Shown one piece after another: positions 51,629 to 61,263 of a stretch of DNA of 64,000 nucleotides; position 1 is the first letter of the stretch; every line of letters begins with the position of its first letter. Source of the DNA: Dysosmobacter acutus (lineage in GTDB: Bacteria; Bacillota; Clostridia; Oscillospirales; Oscillospiraceae); assembly GCF_018919205.1 (NCBI RefSeq), contig NZ_JAHLQN010000001.1:2232001-2296000 (forward strand). Reading direction: 5' to 3'. Both the position numbers and the translations under genes were made by a program. The notes under the pieces were generated by a model that was given only the letters and a program-made list of their open reading frames with translations, searched no databases and was not told the origin of the DNA.

Positions 51629-52393
51629 TTGCAGCTCTATCTTTCTGTCACACCGGAGCAAATCCGTCCGGCCTCAGCCTACTATCGAAACTTTGCCCAT
51701 GTGGCCTACCGCATCGGGTCGGAGTCCACGCTGCTCTACAGCAATCTGCTGATCCAGACCAGAGGCGGCCTTTTGTCCCTCAGCGACCTGGACGCACCCA
51801 CCATCACCGCCCCGCAGCGGCTGGCCGGCGCGGTTATCCGGGAGTGCTGCCGGCGGGGCTACAGCGGCGTTGTGGCTGACTTTGAGGCAAAACCCACTCA
51901 GGACCGGCTGCAGTTTCTGGCCCGTCTTCAGGAGATGCTGCAGCAAAACCAGCGTGTGCTCTATGTGCCGGAGACCTACCGCATGCCGGGCGCCGTCACC
52001 CTGATCACCACCGCCATCTCCGGCGGGGACTTTCAAACCTATCTGGAGGATAAGGTGCGGCAGGGAAGCATCGCCCTGGACTTACAGCGCCTGCGGATGG
52101 ATTTCCCGCTCCCCGCCCCTACCGGAGAGGGCTCACCGCTGACCGCAGAGTCTTTCGCAGTGCTCTCCAAAGACCGGTCCGTCTTCTACTCCCCTTCCCT
52201 GGCGGCCCGGTACTTCACCTGCGTCCAGGGGGGAGAAACCCACTTTGTCCTCTATGATGACGCGGACACGCTGCGCCGGAAACTCCAGATCGGCAAAAAG
52301 CTGGGGGTCAGCACCGCGTTTCTCATGTATCCTGAGGTGGCGGACCTTCTGCCCGCTCTTTTCGGCCAGCCCCCCTCCAGAACGGGGAAATAG
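51629..52393 (+). CDS. Hypothetical protein
   Basis: 254 residues starting at TTG 51629 (GGGGGAG 5 nt upstream). The sequence suggests a TIM-barrel-like enzyme: beta strands around LQLYLSVTPEQ, YSGVVADFEAKP and VLYVPETY, with the segment VADFE resembling the GH18-like catalytic strand (DxE) weakly. No signal peptide. The family is not recognised with confidence. Confidence 0.75.
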   Translation: MQLYLSVTPEQIRPASAYYRNFAHVAYRIGSESTLLYSNLLIQTRGGLLSLSDLDAPTITAPQRLAGAVIRECCRRGYSGVVADFEAKPTQDRLQFLARLQEMLQQNQRVLYVPETYRMPGAVTLITTAISGGDFQTYLEDKVRQGSIALDLQRLRMDFPLPAPTGEGSPLTAESFAVLSKDRSVFYSPSLAARYFTCVQGGETHFVLYDDADTLRRKLQIGKKLGVSTAFLMYPEVADLLPALFGQPPSRTGK

Positions 52394-52433
52394 CCGGTCA
52401 TCAGTCCATCGCGGCAAGCCCATTACCGGAAAG

Positions 52434-52470
52434 AAAAAAAGAGGTCTGCGTTTCCGCAGACCTCTTTTTT
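52434..52470. terminator. Bidirectional terminator between the hypothetical gene and rpsU
   Basis: AAAAAAGAGGTCTGCG/CGCAGACCTCTTTTTT with a 4-nt loop works on both strands. Confidence 0.93.
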
Positions 52471-52473
52471 CTA

Positions 52474-52659
52474 TTAATAAAACTTCTTATTCCGGTTTTT
52501 ACGGGCTGCCTCAGATTTCTTGCGGCGCTTCACGCTGGGGCTCTCATAGTGCTCTCTCTTGCGGACTTCCGCCAGAACGCCGGCCTTTGCGCAACTGCGC
52601 TTAAACCGCTTCAACGCGCTGTCAATCGATTCATTTTCCTTCACATGGACTTCAGACAT
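52474..52659 (-). CDS. rpsU: 30S ribosomal protein S21
   Basis: 61 residues; [20 protein letters not shown] and a basic C terminus are typical. ATG 52659 follows GGAGGGAGGG. Strong promoter upstream and terminator downstream: a single-gene unit. Confidence 0.97.
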   Translation of the reverse strand: MSEVHVKENESIDSALKRFKRSCAKAGVLAEVRKREHYESPSVKRRKKSEAARKNRNKKFY

Positions 52660-52732
52660 TTATATTTCCCTCCCTCCAGAATGCCGGGTACCCGACACTT
52701 TAAGGGCCATAATCTATGGCTTTAACGAATGC

Positions 52733-52761
52733 ATTATACCTGTTTACAGCACACTTGTCAA
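52733..52761 (-). promoter_or_regulatory. Promoter of rpsU
   Basis: Minus strand consensus TTGACA (52756-52761), 17 bp, TATAAT (52733-52738). Confidence 0.9.
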
Positions 52762-52939
52762 GAGGAACTTCGAATTGTCCCCTTTTTAGATAAGTATTGA
52801 TGGGAAAAGCTCTGTCGGTTTCATCGAGCAGCCTTGAAAGGAACAAGTCGATATGATAGTATTTCAGTATCGGTAGAAATGTTTATTATCCAAATCGGAT
52901 AAGGCGTACTCCTCAAGCTGAAATTGGACGGTAACTCAT

Positions 52940-53110
52940 ATGCAAATATATTGGTGGTTTTTAATCCCCGCAATCTTTCTTGCAATCTTTTCAGATAAGA
53001 TAGATATGGCTGTAAAAGCGGATAAAAAGCTCAGAAAAGCGATATTCGTTTTTTGCGGCGGAGTGACTTTGGTATGTATCATTGCAATTATTGCATCGCA
53101 CTTTGCTTGA
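52940..53110 (+). CDS. Small two-helix membrane protein (56 residues)
   Basis: ATG 52940 to TGA 53108. The product has one hydrophobic segment at the N terminus (WWFLIPAIFLAIF) and one at the C terminus (AIFVFCGGVTLVCIIAIIA) joined by a charged loop (DKIDMAVKADKKLRKA). The ribosome site is weak (GGACGGT). A terminator follows. AT-rich compared with neighbours. Function unknown. Confidence 0.6.
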   Translation: MQIYWWFLIPAIFLAIFSDKIDMAVKADKKLRKAIFVFCGGVTLVCIIAIIASHFA

Positions 53111-53149
53111 TATGCAGTTTCATCTGATTGATATACTGTGATTTGAACG

Positions 53150-53187
53150 GGAGAACCCCTACACCAAAAGTGCAGGGGTTCTTTTTA
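53150..53187 (+). terminator. Terminator of the small membrane-protein gene
   Basis: AGAACCCCT/AGGGGTTCT with a 13-nt loop, then TTTTTATTT. Confidence 0.85.
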
Positions 53188-53298
53188 TTTATTTCGGCGA
53201 AGGCCACTTTATCAGGCATAGTATCGGCGCTTATGTGAAAATGATATCTCAAATTCCCGCCATTGTGTGTCCGGGCCCTTTTCAGTATACCCCTCCGG

Positions 53299-53335
53299 AA
53301 AAGTACCCGGCCGGAGGCTCAAAACCTCCGGCCGG
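53299..53335 (-). terminator. Terminator of leuS
   Basis: Minus strand 11-bp stem CCGGCCGGAGG/CCTCCGGCCGG followed by GTACTTTTCC; the T run is short. Confidence 0.7.
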
Positions 53336-53343
53336 ATATTATC

Positions 53344-55767
53344 TTATCTCTTGACGATCAGGTTGATCAGCTTGTTTTTCACCAAAATGGTCTTCACAAT
53401 CGTTCCGTTTTCCACGGCCTTGGCCACCCGCTCCACCGCAAGGGCGGCGTTCACCACATCCTGCTCGGCGCTGTCGGTGGGCACGATCACAGTGCCCCTG
53501 AGCTTGCCGTTAACCTGCACCGCCATCTCCACCGAGGCGGCCACGGTCTTCGCGGCGTCGTAGGCGGGCCAGGGCATCTCACAGGCCATCTTACCCTCGG
53601 CGGCGGCAAAGCCCAGGTTCTCCCACATCTCTTCCACCATATGGGGGGCGAAGGGAGAGAGGAGCAGCAGCAGCGTCTTTATGTCGCCTCTGGTGCAGCC
53701 GTCTGCATAGAAGTCGTTGACCAGCGCCATCATCGCCGCGATGGCGGTGTTGAACTTCATAGCCTCAATGTCGTCGGAGACCTTCTTAATGGCCTTGTGG
53801 AGCGCGGCTTCGTGCTTGGGGGTGTGCTCCAGGGAATCGGTACACGCCTCGGCCAGGTTCCACACCCGGTCCAAAAAACGCTTGCAGCCCTTCACCGCCT
53901 GGGTGGACCAGGCCGCGGCCTTTTCAAAGTCGCCGATGAACATGATATAGGTGCGCATGGTGTCGGCACCGAACTGATCCACAATGTCATTGGGATTCAC
54001 CACATTGCCCCTGGACTTGGACATCTTTTCGCCGCCCTCGCCTAAGATCATACCGTGGCTGGTACGCTTGGCATAGGGCTCGCATGTGGGCGCCACGCCG
54101 ATGTCGTAGAGGAACTTGTGCCAGAAGCGGCTGTAGAGCAGATGCAGCGTGGTGTGCTCCATGCCGCCGTTGTACCAGTCCACGGGGGACCAGTAGTCCA
54201 GCGCCTCCTTGGAGGCCAGGGCCTTATCGTTGTGGGGGTCCATATAGCGCAGGAAATACCAGCTGGACCCGGCCCACTGGGGCATGGTGTCCGTCTCCCG
54301 CTTGGCCGGAGCGCCGCAGCAGGGGCAGGTGGTATTGACCCAATCGGTCATCTTGGCCAGGGGGCTTTCGCCAGTGTCGGTGACCTCATAGGAGTCCACC
54401 TCCGGCAGCAGCAGCGGCAGCTCCGACTCCGGCAGGGGCACCCAGCCGCACTTGGGGCAGTTGACCAGGGGAATGGGCTCGCCCCAGTAGCGCTGACGGG
54501 AGAAGACCCAGTCGCGGAGCTTGTAGTTGGTCTTGGGATGACCGATGCCCTGCTTGGTGACCCATTCCTTCATGGCGGGGATGGCCTGCTTCACCGTCAG
54601 ACCGTTCAAAAAGCCGGAGTTGACCATGATGCCGGTATCGTCCTTCAGCGCAAAGGCCTCCTTGGTGATGTCGCCGCCTTTCACCACCTCCACGATGGGA
54701 ATGCCGAACTTGGTGGCAAACTCCCAGTCGCGCTGGTCGTGACCGGGCACGCCCATCACGGCGCCGGTGCCGTAGCTCATCAGCACGTAATCGGAGACGT
54801 AGATGGGGATTTCGGTGTTGTTCACCGGATTGACAGCGGCCACGCCTTGAAGGCGCACGCCGGTCTTTTCCTTGTTCAGCTCACTGCGCTCAAAGTCTGA
54901 CTTGCGGGCGGCCTCCTCCCGGTAAGCCTCCACTTCCCTCCAGTTTTTCAGCTGATCCTTCCACTTTTCAAGGAAAGGATGCTCCGGGGAGAGCACCATG
55001 TAGGTGACGCCGAAAAGGGTGTCGCAGCGGGTGGTGTAGACCGTCATGGTGTCGCCCGAGGTGGTGGTGAAGTCCACCTCGGTGCCCTCGCTGCGGCCAA
55101 TCCAGTTCTTCTGCTGGGTCTTGACCCGCTCGATGAAGTCCAGGCCGTCCAAATCGTCGATCAGGCGGTCGGCATACTTGGTGATGGCAAGCATCCATTG
55201 GCTCTTCTCCTTGCGGATGACCTCGCCTCCGCAGCGCTCGCACACACCCTCCACCACCTCTTCGTTGGCCAGGACGATTTTGCAGGAGGTGCACCAGTTC
55301 ACGGGCATGGAGGCCTTGTAGGCCAGGCCCTTCTGATAGAGCTGGAGAAAAATCCACTGGGTCCACTTGTAGTAGTCCGGATCGGTGGTGTTGACCTCCC
55401 GATCCCAGTCAAAGGAATAGCCCAGCATCTGGAGCTGCTTGCGGAAGTTCGCCACATTGTCATGGGTCACTTTGGCGGGATGGATGTGGTTTTTGACCGC
55501 GTAGTTCTCCGTGGGCAGGCCAAAGGCGTCGTAGCCGATGGGAAAGAGGACGTTATAACCGTCCATCCGCTTTTTCCGGGCCACCACGTCCATGGCGGTA
55601 TAGGGCCGGGCATGTCCCACGTGGAGACCCTGTCCGGAGGGATAGGGGAATTCCACCAGGCCGTAGAACTTGGGCCGGGAAGCATCGCCGTTGACCGCGG
55701 CGAAGGTCTTTTCCTTCAGCCACTTCTCCTGCCACTTTTTTTCAATCGCTGTGAAATCGTATTTCAT
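53344..55767 (-). CDS. leuS: Leucyl-tRNA synthetase
   Basis: 807 residues, usual for bacterial LeuRS. The HIGH-type motif is [15 protein letters not shown] and the KMSKS loop [12 protein letters not shown]. The CP1 editing domain ([15 protein letters not shown]) and zinc-site cysteines (CTSCKIVL...CERCG; CPCCGAP) are visible. ATG 55767 follows AGGGAG. Expression is set by the T-box leader upstream. Confidence 0.97.
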   Translation of the reverse strand: MKYDFTAIEKKWQEKWLKEKTFAAVNGDASRPKFYGLVEFPYPSGQGLHVGHARPYTAMDVVARKKRMDGYNVLFPIGYDAFGLPTENYAVKNHIHPAKVTHDNVANFRKQLQMLGYSFDWDREVNTTDPDYYKWTQWIFLQLYQKGLAYKASMPVNWCTSCKIVLANEEVVEGVCERCGGEVIRKEKSQWMLAITKYADRLIDDLDGLDFIERVKTQQKNWIGRSEGTEVDFTTTSGDTMTVYTTRCDTLFGVTYMVLSPEHPFLEKWKDQLKNWREVEAYREEAARKSDFERSELNKEKTGVRLQGVAAVNPVNNTEIPIYVSDYVLMSYGTGAVMGVPGHDQRDWEFATKFGIPIVEVVKGGDITKEAFALKDDTGIMVNSGFLNGLTVKQAIPAMKEWVTKQGIGHPKTNYKLRDWVFSRQRYWGEPIPLVNCPKCGWVPLPESELPLLLPEVDSYEVTDTGESPLAKMTDWVNTTCPCCGAPAKRETDTMPQWAGSSWYFLRYMDPHNDKALASKEALDYWSPVDWYNGGMEHTTLHLLYSRFWHKFLYDIGVAPTCEPYAKRTSHGMILGEGGEKMSKSRGNVVNPNDIVDQFGADTMRTYIMFIGDFEKAAAWSTQAVKGCKRFLDRVWNLAEACTDSLEHTPKHEAALHKAIKKVSDDIEAMKFNTAIAAMMALVNDFYADGCTRGDIKTLLLLLSPFAPHMVEEMWENLGFAAAEGKMACEMPWPAYDAAKTVAASVEMAVQVNGKLRGTVIVPTDSAEQDVVNAALAVERVAKAVENGTIVKTILVKNKLINLIVKR

Positions 55768-55800
55768 TGCGCTTCTCCCTCATATTCATGAAAGTTTTCT

Positions 55801-56060
55801 CTTAAATAAAACGCCCCTGACCATTTGGTCAGGGGCGTTGATACGCGATACCACCCTGATTCAGCCGCCGGTTGCCCGGACGGCCCTCAGTGATCCAAAG
55901 GATCTCAGCCGGTAACGGGGCCAAACCGTTCCATCTTAGGCCAGAGGCATCGGACGGAAAACTCCGGGATCAGTTATACACGGAACTCCCCACCGGCTCG
56001 CAGCGGCCGCCGGCTCTCTGAAGGCGTCGTATCCGTCTTTCTTCCCTTCAACGTCTTTAA
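55801..56060 (-). ncRNA. T-box leader of leuS
   Basis: The minus strand has the T-box sequence AGGGTGGTATCGCG (55844-55857) followed by a terminator (AACGCCCCTGACC with its complement, 55810-55839, then TTTATTT). Stem I sequences lie upstream. CTG in TATAACTGATCCC (about 55972) is a plausible leucine specifier, though I could not fold stem I fully. Uncharged tRNA-Leu would favour the antiterminator and raise leuS. Confidence 0.92.
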
Positions 56061-56067
56061 CAGGAAT

Positions 56068-56096
56068 ATTCTACGGAGGTTTGCAGCTTTTGTCAA
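56068..56096 (-). promoter_or_regulatory. Promoter of the leuS T-box transcript
   Basis: Minus strand TTGACA (56091-56096), 17 bp, TAGAAT (56068-56073). Confidence 0.85.
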
Positions 56097-56115
56097 GAGC
56101 ACTCTTTGAATTCGC

Positions 56116-56475
56116 TTACTCTTTTGTCAGCACGCCGGTCAAATCCACCTCTTTGCCGTCGCTCCAGAGCCGCTCCAGGGAGTAGAATTCCCTGGCCTCC
56201 TCGGAGAACACGTGGATTGCCACGCTGCCGTAGTCCAGCAGCACCCAGGTTCCGTCCCGGTAGCCCTCCCTGTGCAAAGGCTCCTCCCCCTGGGTTGTCA
56301 GCTTTTCCTCCACGGCGCCGCACAAGGCGGAGATTTGGGTGTTGGAGGTGCCGGTGGCAATGACAAAATAATCCACCAGTGTGGTCAGGTCTGTGATCTC
56401 AAGGACTTTGATGTCTCCGCCCTTTTTGCTGTCCAATGCGGCGGCGGCAGCCAATGCAATTTCTTTTGGGGTCAT
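56116..56475 (-). CDS. rsfS: Ribosomal silencing factor RsfS
   Basis: 119 residues; VDYFVIATGTSNTQISAL and WVLLDYGSVAIHVF identify the DUF143/RsfS family. It binds ribosomal protein uL14 and blocks subunit joining when nutrients run out. It lies 15 nt after the LCP gene, the last gene of the housekeeping run. Confidence 0.95.
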   Translation of the reverse strand: MTPKEIALAAAAALDSKKGGDIKVLEITDLTTLVDYFVIATGTSNTQISALCGAVEEKLTTQGEEPLHREGYRDGTWVLLDYGSVAIHVFSEEAREFYSLERLWSDGKEVDLTGVLTKE

Positions 56476-56490
56476 TCCATTTCTTCCTTT

Positions 56491-58029
56491 CTATGCGGCC
56501 ATGGAATCCGCCGGAGTTCCCGCGGACTGGGCCGGCTGTGTGGGTTCGCCGGGTACCGGCCAATTGTCGATCCCGCCGGTGGAGGGAGGCAGCATGACCT
56601 CCCCGCCTGTATCAGGAGGTGTGGTTTCCCCGCCGGTGGAGGGAGGCGTCGTCTCGCCGCCCGTCTCCGGAGGCGTGGTTTCCCCGCCGGTGGAAGGAGG
56701 CGTCGTCTCGCCGCCCGTCTCTGGGGGCGTGGTTCCCCCGCCCGTTTCCGGCGGCATTGTCTCTCCCCCTGTCTCTGGCGGCACCGTTTCCCCGCCCGTC
56801 TCCGGAGGCGTGGTTTCACCACCGGTCTCGGGTGAGGTCGTCTCGCCGCCTGTCTCCGGAGGCGTGGTCCCTTCTCCGGAGGAGGTGACAGGCGGGACCG
56901 CCGCCTTGGCGTCCTCCACCCGTCCGGTGGTGGAGCCGATGCTGCCGTCGGAGTTGACGAACATGATGTCCAGCTCAGACATCCTGGAGGGCTCCACATA
57001 GGGACTGAGGGAGTTGTTGACCAGTTCCAGCAGCTCGTCGGCCACCGGCACCACATAGGAGAGGGTCTGCTTATAGCTGCGGCTCCAGGCATATACTCCC
57101 TTATAGGGCATGGTGACAAAGTTCACGTTGTCCATGGAGAGACCGCCCACAATGGCGGACTTACCGAACCAGAAGAGGTTCTGCCAGGTCAGGTCCGTCT
57201 CCACACACTCGGTAAAGATTTTTGCAAACTTCTCAATTTTTGTCAGGTTCTTCACCTGAAGCAGCTGGGAAATCACGGCCTTGAGAAAATTCTGCTGAGT
57301 CTCAATGCGGCCGATGTCGCCGTTATTATACCCGTTTTTCCCGTCCCGGAACCGGACCACGCCCATGGCCTGTTCGCCAGTGAGCTTCTGATATCCCTTT
57401 TTGATGTGAATGGACAAGTCCTGATAGGGGTCCTCATAATCCATATCCCGGGGCACCTCGAAATAGACCCCGTCCATGGCGTCCACTAACTTGCCCACGG
57501 CTTCCCACTCCACGATCACCCGGTAATCGGGCACAAAGCCCACCAGCTGGGAAATCTCCTTGTAGAGCGCGTCGATGCCCTTTTCCCCGCCGCCGTAGAA
57601 GTTGTAGACGGAGTTGATCTTTTTCACGTCCCAGGAGACGTTCACCATGGTGTCGCGGGGGATGTTCATCACTGTCATCTTCTGATTGGTCACATCATAG
57701 GACGCCAGCATCATGGTGTCACAGTTGCCGCCGCCCCCGGTATCCCGTCCTAACACCAGAATAGTATAGTAGTCCTTGGACTTGCGCTCTCCGGTGGCCT
57801 TGGGCTGCACGCCCTCCTCGGAACTCACCGGGTCCTCCTGCTCCTTTTCCTGCTTGCCCGCTCCAGGGACCTCCGGCCTTACAAAGAGAAGCATATAGGC
57901 AATCAGCAGCACCAGCGCCACGGCCAACACCGCCGCGCCCGCCACCATCCACTTTTGCTTCTTGGTCAGTTTTTTCTTTGGCCCCCTGGGGCTTTTCTGA
58001 CCCACCCGCTTACCTTGGTATTTATCCAC
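56491..58029 (-). CDS. LCP-family (LytR-CpsA-Psr) cell-wall ligase with repeat tail
   Basis: 512 residues. A short basic cytoplasmic tail, one TM helix (MVAGAAVLAVALVLLIAYML), then the LCP catalytic domain (YYTILVLGRDTGGGGNCDTM, NIPRDTMV with the key Arg-Asp, GIDALYKEI, VRFRDGKNGYNNGDIGRIETQ). LCP enzymes attach teichoic acids or other glycopolymers to peptidoglycan. The last ~110 residues are an 8-residue repeat (TPPETGGE), absent from typical LCPs. The start is GTG 58029, overlapping the nadD-yqeK stop by 8 nt. It may link the secondary wall polymer that SLH domains bind; that is an inference. Confidence 0.92.
   Translation of the reverse strand: MDKYQGKRVGQKSPRGPKKKLTKKQKWMVAGAAVLAVALVLLIAYMLLFVRPEVPGAGKQEKEQEDPVSSEEGVQPKATGERKSKDYYTILVLGRDTGGGGNCDTMMLASYDVTNQKMTVMNIPRDTMVNVSWDVKKINSVYNFYGGGEKGIDALYKEISQLVGFVPDYRVIVEWEAVGKLVDAMDGVYFEVPRDMDYEDPYQDLSIHIKKGYQKLTGEQAMGVVRFRDGKNGYNNGDIGRIETQQNFLKAVISQLLQVKNLTKIEKFAKIFTECVETDLTWQNLFWFGKSAIVGGLSMDNVNFVTMPYKGVYAWSRSYKQTLSYVVPVADELLELVNNSLSPYVEPSRMSELDIMFVNSDGSIGSTTGRVEDAKAAVPPVTSSGEGTTPPETGGETTSPETGGETTPPETGGETVPPETGGETMPPETGGGTTPPETGGETTPPSTGGETTPPETGGETTPPSTGGETTPPDTGGEVMLPPSTGGIDNWPVPGEPTQPAQSAGTPADSMAA
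56583..56875. repeat. 24-bp minisatellite in the LCP gene
   Basis: About twelve imperfect 24-bp units encode the PPETGGET tail. In-frame period, so length variation is tolerated. Confidence 0.88.
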
Positions 58030-59227
58030 GCCCGTTCTTTCCTTTCAGCTCGCTGAGCGCTTCCAGCGTATTTTTATGGATGGGGTTGCCACGCTGGTTC
58101 ATCTCGTCCGCCGTCATCTGCAATCCCATCTCCAGTCCCTCGTCCAGACTGCGGTAGCATGCCTCACGAAGCTCCTCCACTCCGGGGAAATCCCGGTTGG
58201 GTTCAATGTAATCCGCCAGATACAACACCTTTTCCAGCACGCTCATCTCCGCTTTTCCGGTGGTGTGCCAGCGGATGGCCTCCACCACCTCCTCCGGCTC
58301 GCCGAACACGTACTTGGCAATGGCCGCCCCGGTCTTGGCATGCATCAGCTTCAGCGCGTTGCGCTCCAGTTCGTCCAGCTCCACGCCATAACGGCTGCAA
58401 AGCTCCAGCTGCTCCTGGATATCCAGTTTCTTGGTGCAGTCGTGGAGCAGAGCGGCCTCCCGGGCCATCTTCACATCCGCCCCGTAACGCTCCGCCAGCC
58501 GGACCGCCTCCTGCTCCGTGCCTAAGACGTGGGGTATGCGCTTGTGCTTGAGGTAGCTCAGCGCCACCGGCCGCAGCTGCTCCGGCGTCAGATGCTTCAA
58601 GTCCGCGCCGGTGCCGTAAAGGCCCTCTCTCAGAATGTAGCCGTATACCGCGGGAGGCAGATACTGCTGTCCGCCGCCCCGGCCCAACTCCTCCCGGAGC
58701 TCGGTGGAGGAGACATCCACCACATGGGGCAGCGTTAATGTGAAAATCCTTGCGTCCGGATAGGTGCGGTGCAGGTAGTCCTGCTGCACAAGGAAGAGCT
58801 CTTTGGTATCGGCCTGGGTGCGGCCAAACGCGGCGATCCCGGCAAGGCTCAGTATCCTGGCCGGATCCCTCCAGGCCTGGAAGGTCAAAAACATATCCGT
58901 GCCCATCAAAAGCCAGAACTCAGCGCCCGGGTACTGCGCATGGAGCTGCTCCAGGGTGTCACTTGTGTAGCTTTTTCCCTCCCGGCGCAGTTCAATATCC
59001 AGTACCTGGGCATTGCTGCCCAGGCCCATCTGATCGGCGGCCAGCCGCGTCAGCTCCAGCCGCTGATCCGCCGTGGGGCTGCCGGGAGGCAGCACCTTGT
59101 GCGGCGGCTCCCTGGCCGGGATCAGCAGAAGACGGTCTATTTTCAAAAGCTCAAAAACCGCCTTTGCCGCGGTGATATGGCCCAGATGGGGCGGATTGAA
59201 TGTCCCGCCATAGACACCGATACGCAT
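58022..59227 (-). CDS. nadD: NadD-YqeK fusion (NaMN adenylyltransferase + HD hydrolase)
   Basis: 401 residues, about 200 more than NadD alone. Residues 1-200 are nicotinate-nucleotide adenylyltransferase (GVYGGTFNPPHLGHITAAK, and SSTELREELGRGG near its end), which makes NaAD. Residues about 215-395 are a YqeK-type HD domain (HVLGTEQEAVRLAERYG, ALLHDCTK, HAKTGAAIA, YLADYIEPNR), a family that hydrolyses diadenosine tetraphosphate. In many Firmicutes the two are adjacent separate genes. ATG 59227 follows GGGGAG. Confidence 0.93.
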   Translation of the reverse strand: MRIGVYGGTFNPPHLGHITAAKAVFELLKIDRLLLIPAREPPHKVLPPGSPTADQRLELTRLAADQMGLGSNAQVLDIELRREGKSYTSDTLEQLHAQYPGAEFWLLMGTDMFLTFQAWRDPARILSLAGIAAFGRTQADTKELFLVQQDYLHRTYPDARIFTLTLPHVVDVSSTELREELGRGGGQQYLPPAVYGYILREGLYGTGADLKHLTPEQLRPVALSYLKHKRIPHVLGTEQEAVRLAERYGADVKMAREAALLHDCTKKLDIQEQLELCSRYGVELDELERNALKLMHAKTGAAIAKYVFGEPEEVVEAIRWHTTGKAEMSVLEKVLYLADYIEPNRDFPGVEELREACYRSLDEGLEMGLQMTADEMNQRGNPIHKNTLEALSELKGKNGRG

Positions 59228-59316
59228 ACATCGCTCCCCTTTTCCTCTATTTTCTTTAGGACGCTGCTTCGTGTCAAATGGTTTCCGCTGGATTGTAAAC
59301 TAATTTTGAACAATTG

Positions 59317-59637
59317 TCAAAGGGACTTCGGCGCCGCCTTGACCAGCTGGATTTTCCGTCTGCTCTTGTCCCGGTTCTGCCGATAGAGCACAAATTTGCT
59401 GCCAATGACCTGCACCTGTTCGCTGTGCGTCAGCCGGGCCAGCTCCTCACATGCCTCTCGGGCCGTGTACACGGAGTTTTCCAGCACCCGGCACTTGATG
59501 AGCTCCCGGGCCTCCAGGGCTCCGTCCGCCTGCTTGATGAGGTTCTCCGTGATGCCGTCCTTGCCGATGTGGACGATCACGTCCTCTCCGTTGGCCAGGC
59601 CCCGCAGCTGGGCCCTCTGCTTACTTGTCAGTTCCAT
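59317..59637 (-). CDS. yhbY: YhbY/CRS1-family RNA-binding protein
   Basis: 106 residues. ELTSKQRAQLRGLANGEDVI and HIGKDGITENLIKQADGALE form the CRM domain, with IGSKFVLYR at the end. Pre-50S-associated protein. It follows rdgB without gap (1 nt). Confidence 0.93.
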   Translation of the reverse strand: MELTSKQRAQLRGLANGEDVIVHIGKDGITENLIKQADGALEARELIKCRVLENSVYTAREACEELARLTHSEQVQVIGSKFVLYRQNRDKSRRKIQLVKAAPKSL

Positions 59638-60237
59638 CTATTTCTCCTGTCTCTTTAAATATTGTCCCAACTCCGCCGCAAAGGCCCTCAGCGCCTTTCC
59701 CCTGTGGGAAATGGCCGCCTTCTCCTCCAGGCTCATCTGGGCAAAGGTCTTGCGCAGCTCCGGCACAAAAAACACCGGGTCATAGCCAAAGCCCTGGTCC
59801 CCCATGGGCGCAAAAGCGATGGTTCCTTGGCACTCCCCCTCCGCCTCCAAAAGGTCCCCGTCGGGAAAGGCACAGGCGATGGCGGTGCGGAAGCAGGCGG
59901 AGCGGTTGGTCTGACCCCGGAGGGAATTTAAAAGCAGCAGATAACGGCCCCGGTCATCCAGGTCCTCCCCGCCGTAACGGGCGGTATACACCCCGGGCGC
60001 GCCGTCCAGCACATCCACGCACAGTCCGGAGTCATCGGCGATGGCCGGAAGCCCCGAGGCGCTGCACACGGCCTGTGCCTTCAATCTGGCATTTTCCCCA
60101 AAAGTGGTGCCGGTCTCCTCCACCTCCACATCCAATCCGAGGTCGGACTGGAGGACGATCTCCACCCCAAGCTCCTTCAGCGTCAGCGCCAGTTCCGTCA
60201 GTTTTCCCGGATTCCGGGAAGCCAGTACAAATTTCAT
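59638..60237 (-). CDS. rdgB: XTP/dITP diphosphatase (RdgB/HAM1)
   Basis: 199 residues. LASRNPGKLTEL at the N terminus, ADDSGLCVDVLDGAPGVYTA and FGYDPVF identify the family, which removes non-canonical purine nucleotides. It starts right after the rph stop. Confidence 0.96.
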   Translation of the reverse strand: MKFVLASRNPGKLTELALTLKELGVEIVLQSDLGLDVEVEETGTTFGENARLKAQAVCSASGLPAIADDSGLCVDVLDGAPGVYTARYGGEDLDDRGRYLLLLNSLRGQTNRSACFRTAIACAFPDGDLLEAEGECQGTIAFAPMGDQGFGYDPVFFVPELRKTFAQMSLEEKAAISHRGKALRAFAAELGQYLKRQEK

Positions 60238-60238
60238 C

Positions 60239-60958
60239 TTACAGCCCTCCTACCACGCGCTTTTGCAGTGCGACCAGCTCCCGGTTTCCCTTGGCGCACA
60301 GGCGCACCAGCTCCTGCTGCTCCGCCTGGGTGAAGGCCCGGCCCTCGCCGGTGCCCTGAAGCTCGATCAGCTCTCCAAGCTCATTCATCACGCAGTTCAG
60401 GTCCACCTGGGCCCGGGAATCCTCGCTGTAGCACAGGTCCAGCATGGGCGTTTCATCCACAATGCCGGCGCTGACGCCGCAGACAAAGCGGCGGATGGGC
60501 GTCGCGCCCAACACGCCGTCGGCCACTAACTTCCGGCAGGCCAGGGCCAGGGCGATGAAGCCGCCGGTGACGGAGGCCGTCCGGGTTCCCCCGTCGCCCT
60601 GGATCACATCGCAGTCGATGGTGATGGTACGCTCTCCCAATCGCTTTAGGTCCACGGCAGCGCGCAGGCTTCTGCCCACCAGGCGCTGAATCTCCGCGCT
60701 GCGGGGGCTCAGCTTCAGCTTGGACACATCCCGCTTGCTGCGCTCCCGGTTGGCCCGGGGCAGCATGGAGTACTCCGCCGTCACCCAGCCGCTCCCCTCA
60801 GCCACGTGGGGCGGGACCCGCTCCTCCACGCTGGCGCAGCAGAGCACCTTGGTATCGCCGCACGCGATGAGGCAGCTGCCTTCGGCAAATTTGACAAAAT
60901 CGGTGGTGATTTGAATGGGGCGAAGTTCATCTATCGCCCGGCCGTCTATTCTGGTCAT
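60239..60958 (-). CDS. rph: Ribonuclease PH
   Basis: 239 residues, full length. R-rich N terminus (MTRIDGRAIDELRPI), SMLPRANRERSKRDVS and DCDVIQGDGGTRTASVTG (phosphate site) are diagnostic. A 3' exonuclease for tRNA maturation; the rph-rdgB neighbourhood is classical. Confidence 0.97.
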   Translation of the reverse strand: MTRIDGRAIDELRPIQITTDFVKFAEGSCLIACGDTKVLCCASVEERVPPHVAEGSGWVTAEYSMLPRANRERSKRDVSKLKLSPRSAEIQRLVGRSLRAAVDLKRLGERTITIDCDVIQGDGGTRTASVTGGFIALALACRKLVADGVLGATPIRRFVCGVSAGIVDETPMLDLCYSEDSRAQVDLNCVMNELGELIELQGTGEGRAFTQAEQQELVRLCAKGNRELVALQKRVVGGL

Positions 60959-60988
60959 GACTTACTCCTATTTCTTAATAGACTCCAC

Positions 60989-61240
60989 TCAGGCCCTGCC
61001 CCGTATCAGGGCCGCCGCCCGCTGGTAGTCCTCCTTTGCCACATAGAGGATATATTCCCGCCGCTGCGGCGTACGCGTCTCCAAACCGCCCACTTGGGCA
61101 TGGTTCAGGGCGTCGGCGGCCAGGCCGGGCGCTTTCACTGCGCTCTCAATCCCGGCCTCGGACAGGGCGGCGCGCAGCGCGTTCAGCTTCTCCATGCCCC
61201 ACACCACGGTGAGCTCCCTGCGGTTGAACATCGTAATCAT
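60989..61240 (-). CDS. Small hypothetical protein between ftsY and rph
   Basis: 83 residues; TVVWGMEKLNALRAALSEAG, then ESAVKAP and YILYVAKEDYQRAAALIRGR suggest an alpha/beta ferredoxin-like fold of the DUF2007 kind. ATG 61240 follows AAAGGAG. Part of the operon. Function unknown. Confidence 0.8.
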   Translation of the reverse strand: MITMFNRRELTVVWGMEKLNALRAALSEAGIESAVKAPGLAADALNHAQVGGLETRTPQRREYILYVAKEDYQRAAALIRGRA

Positions 61241-61263
61241 AGCCGCTCCTTTCCTTGTCTTCT

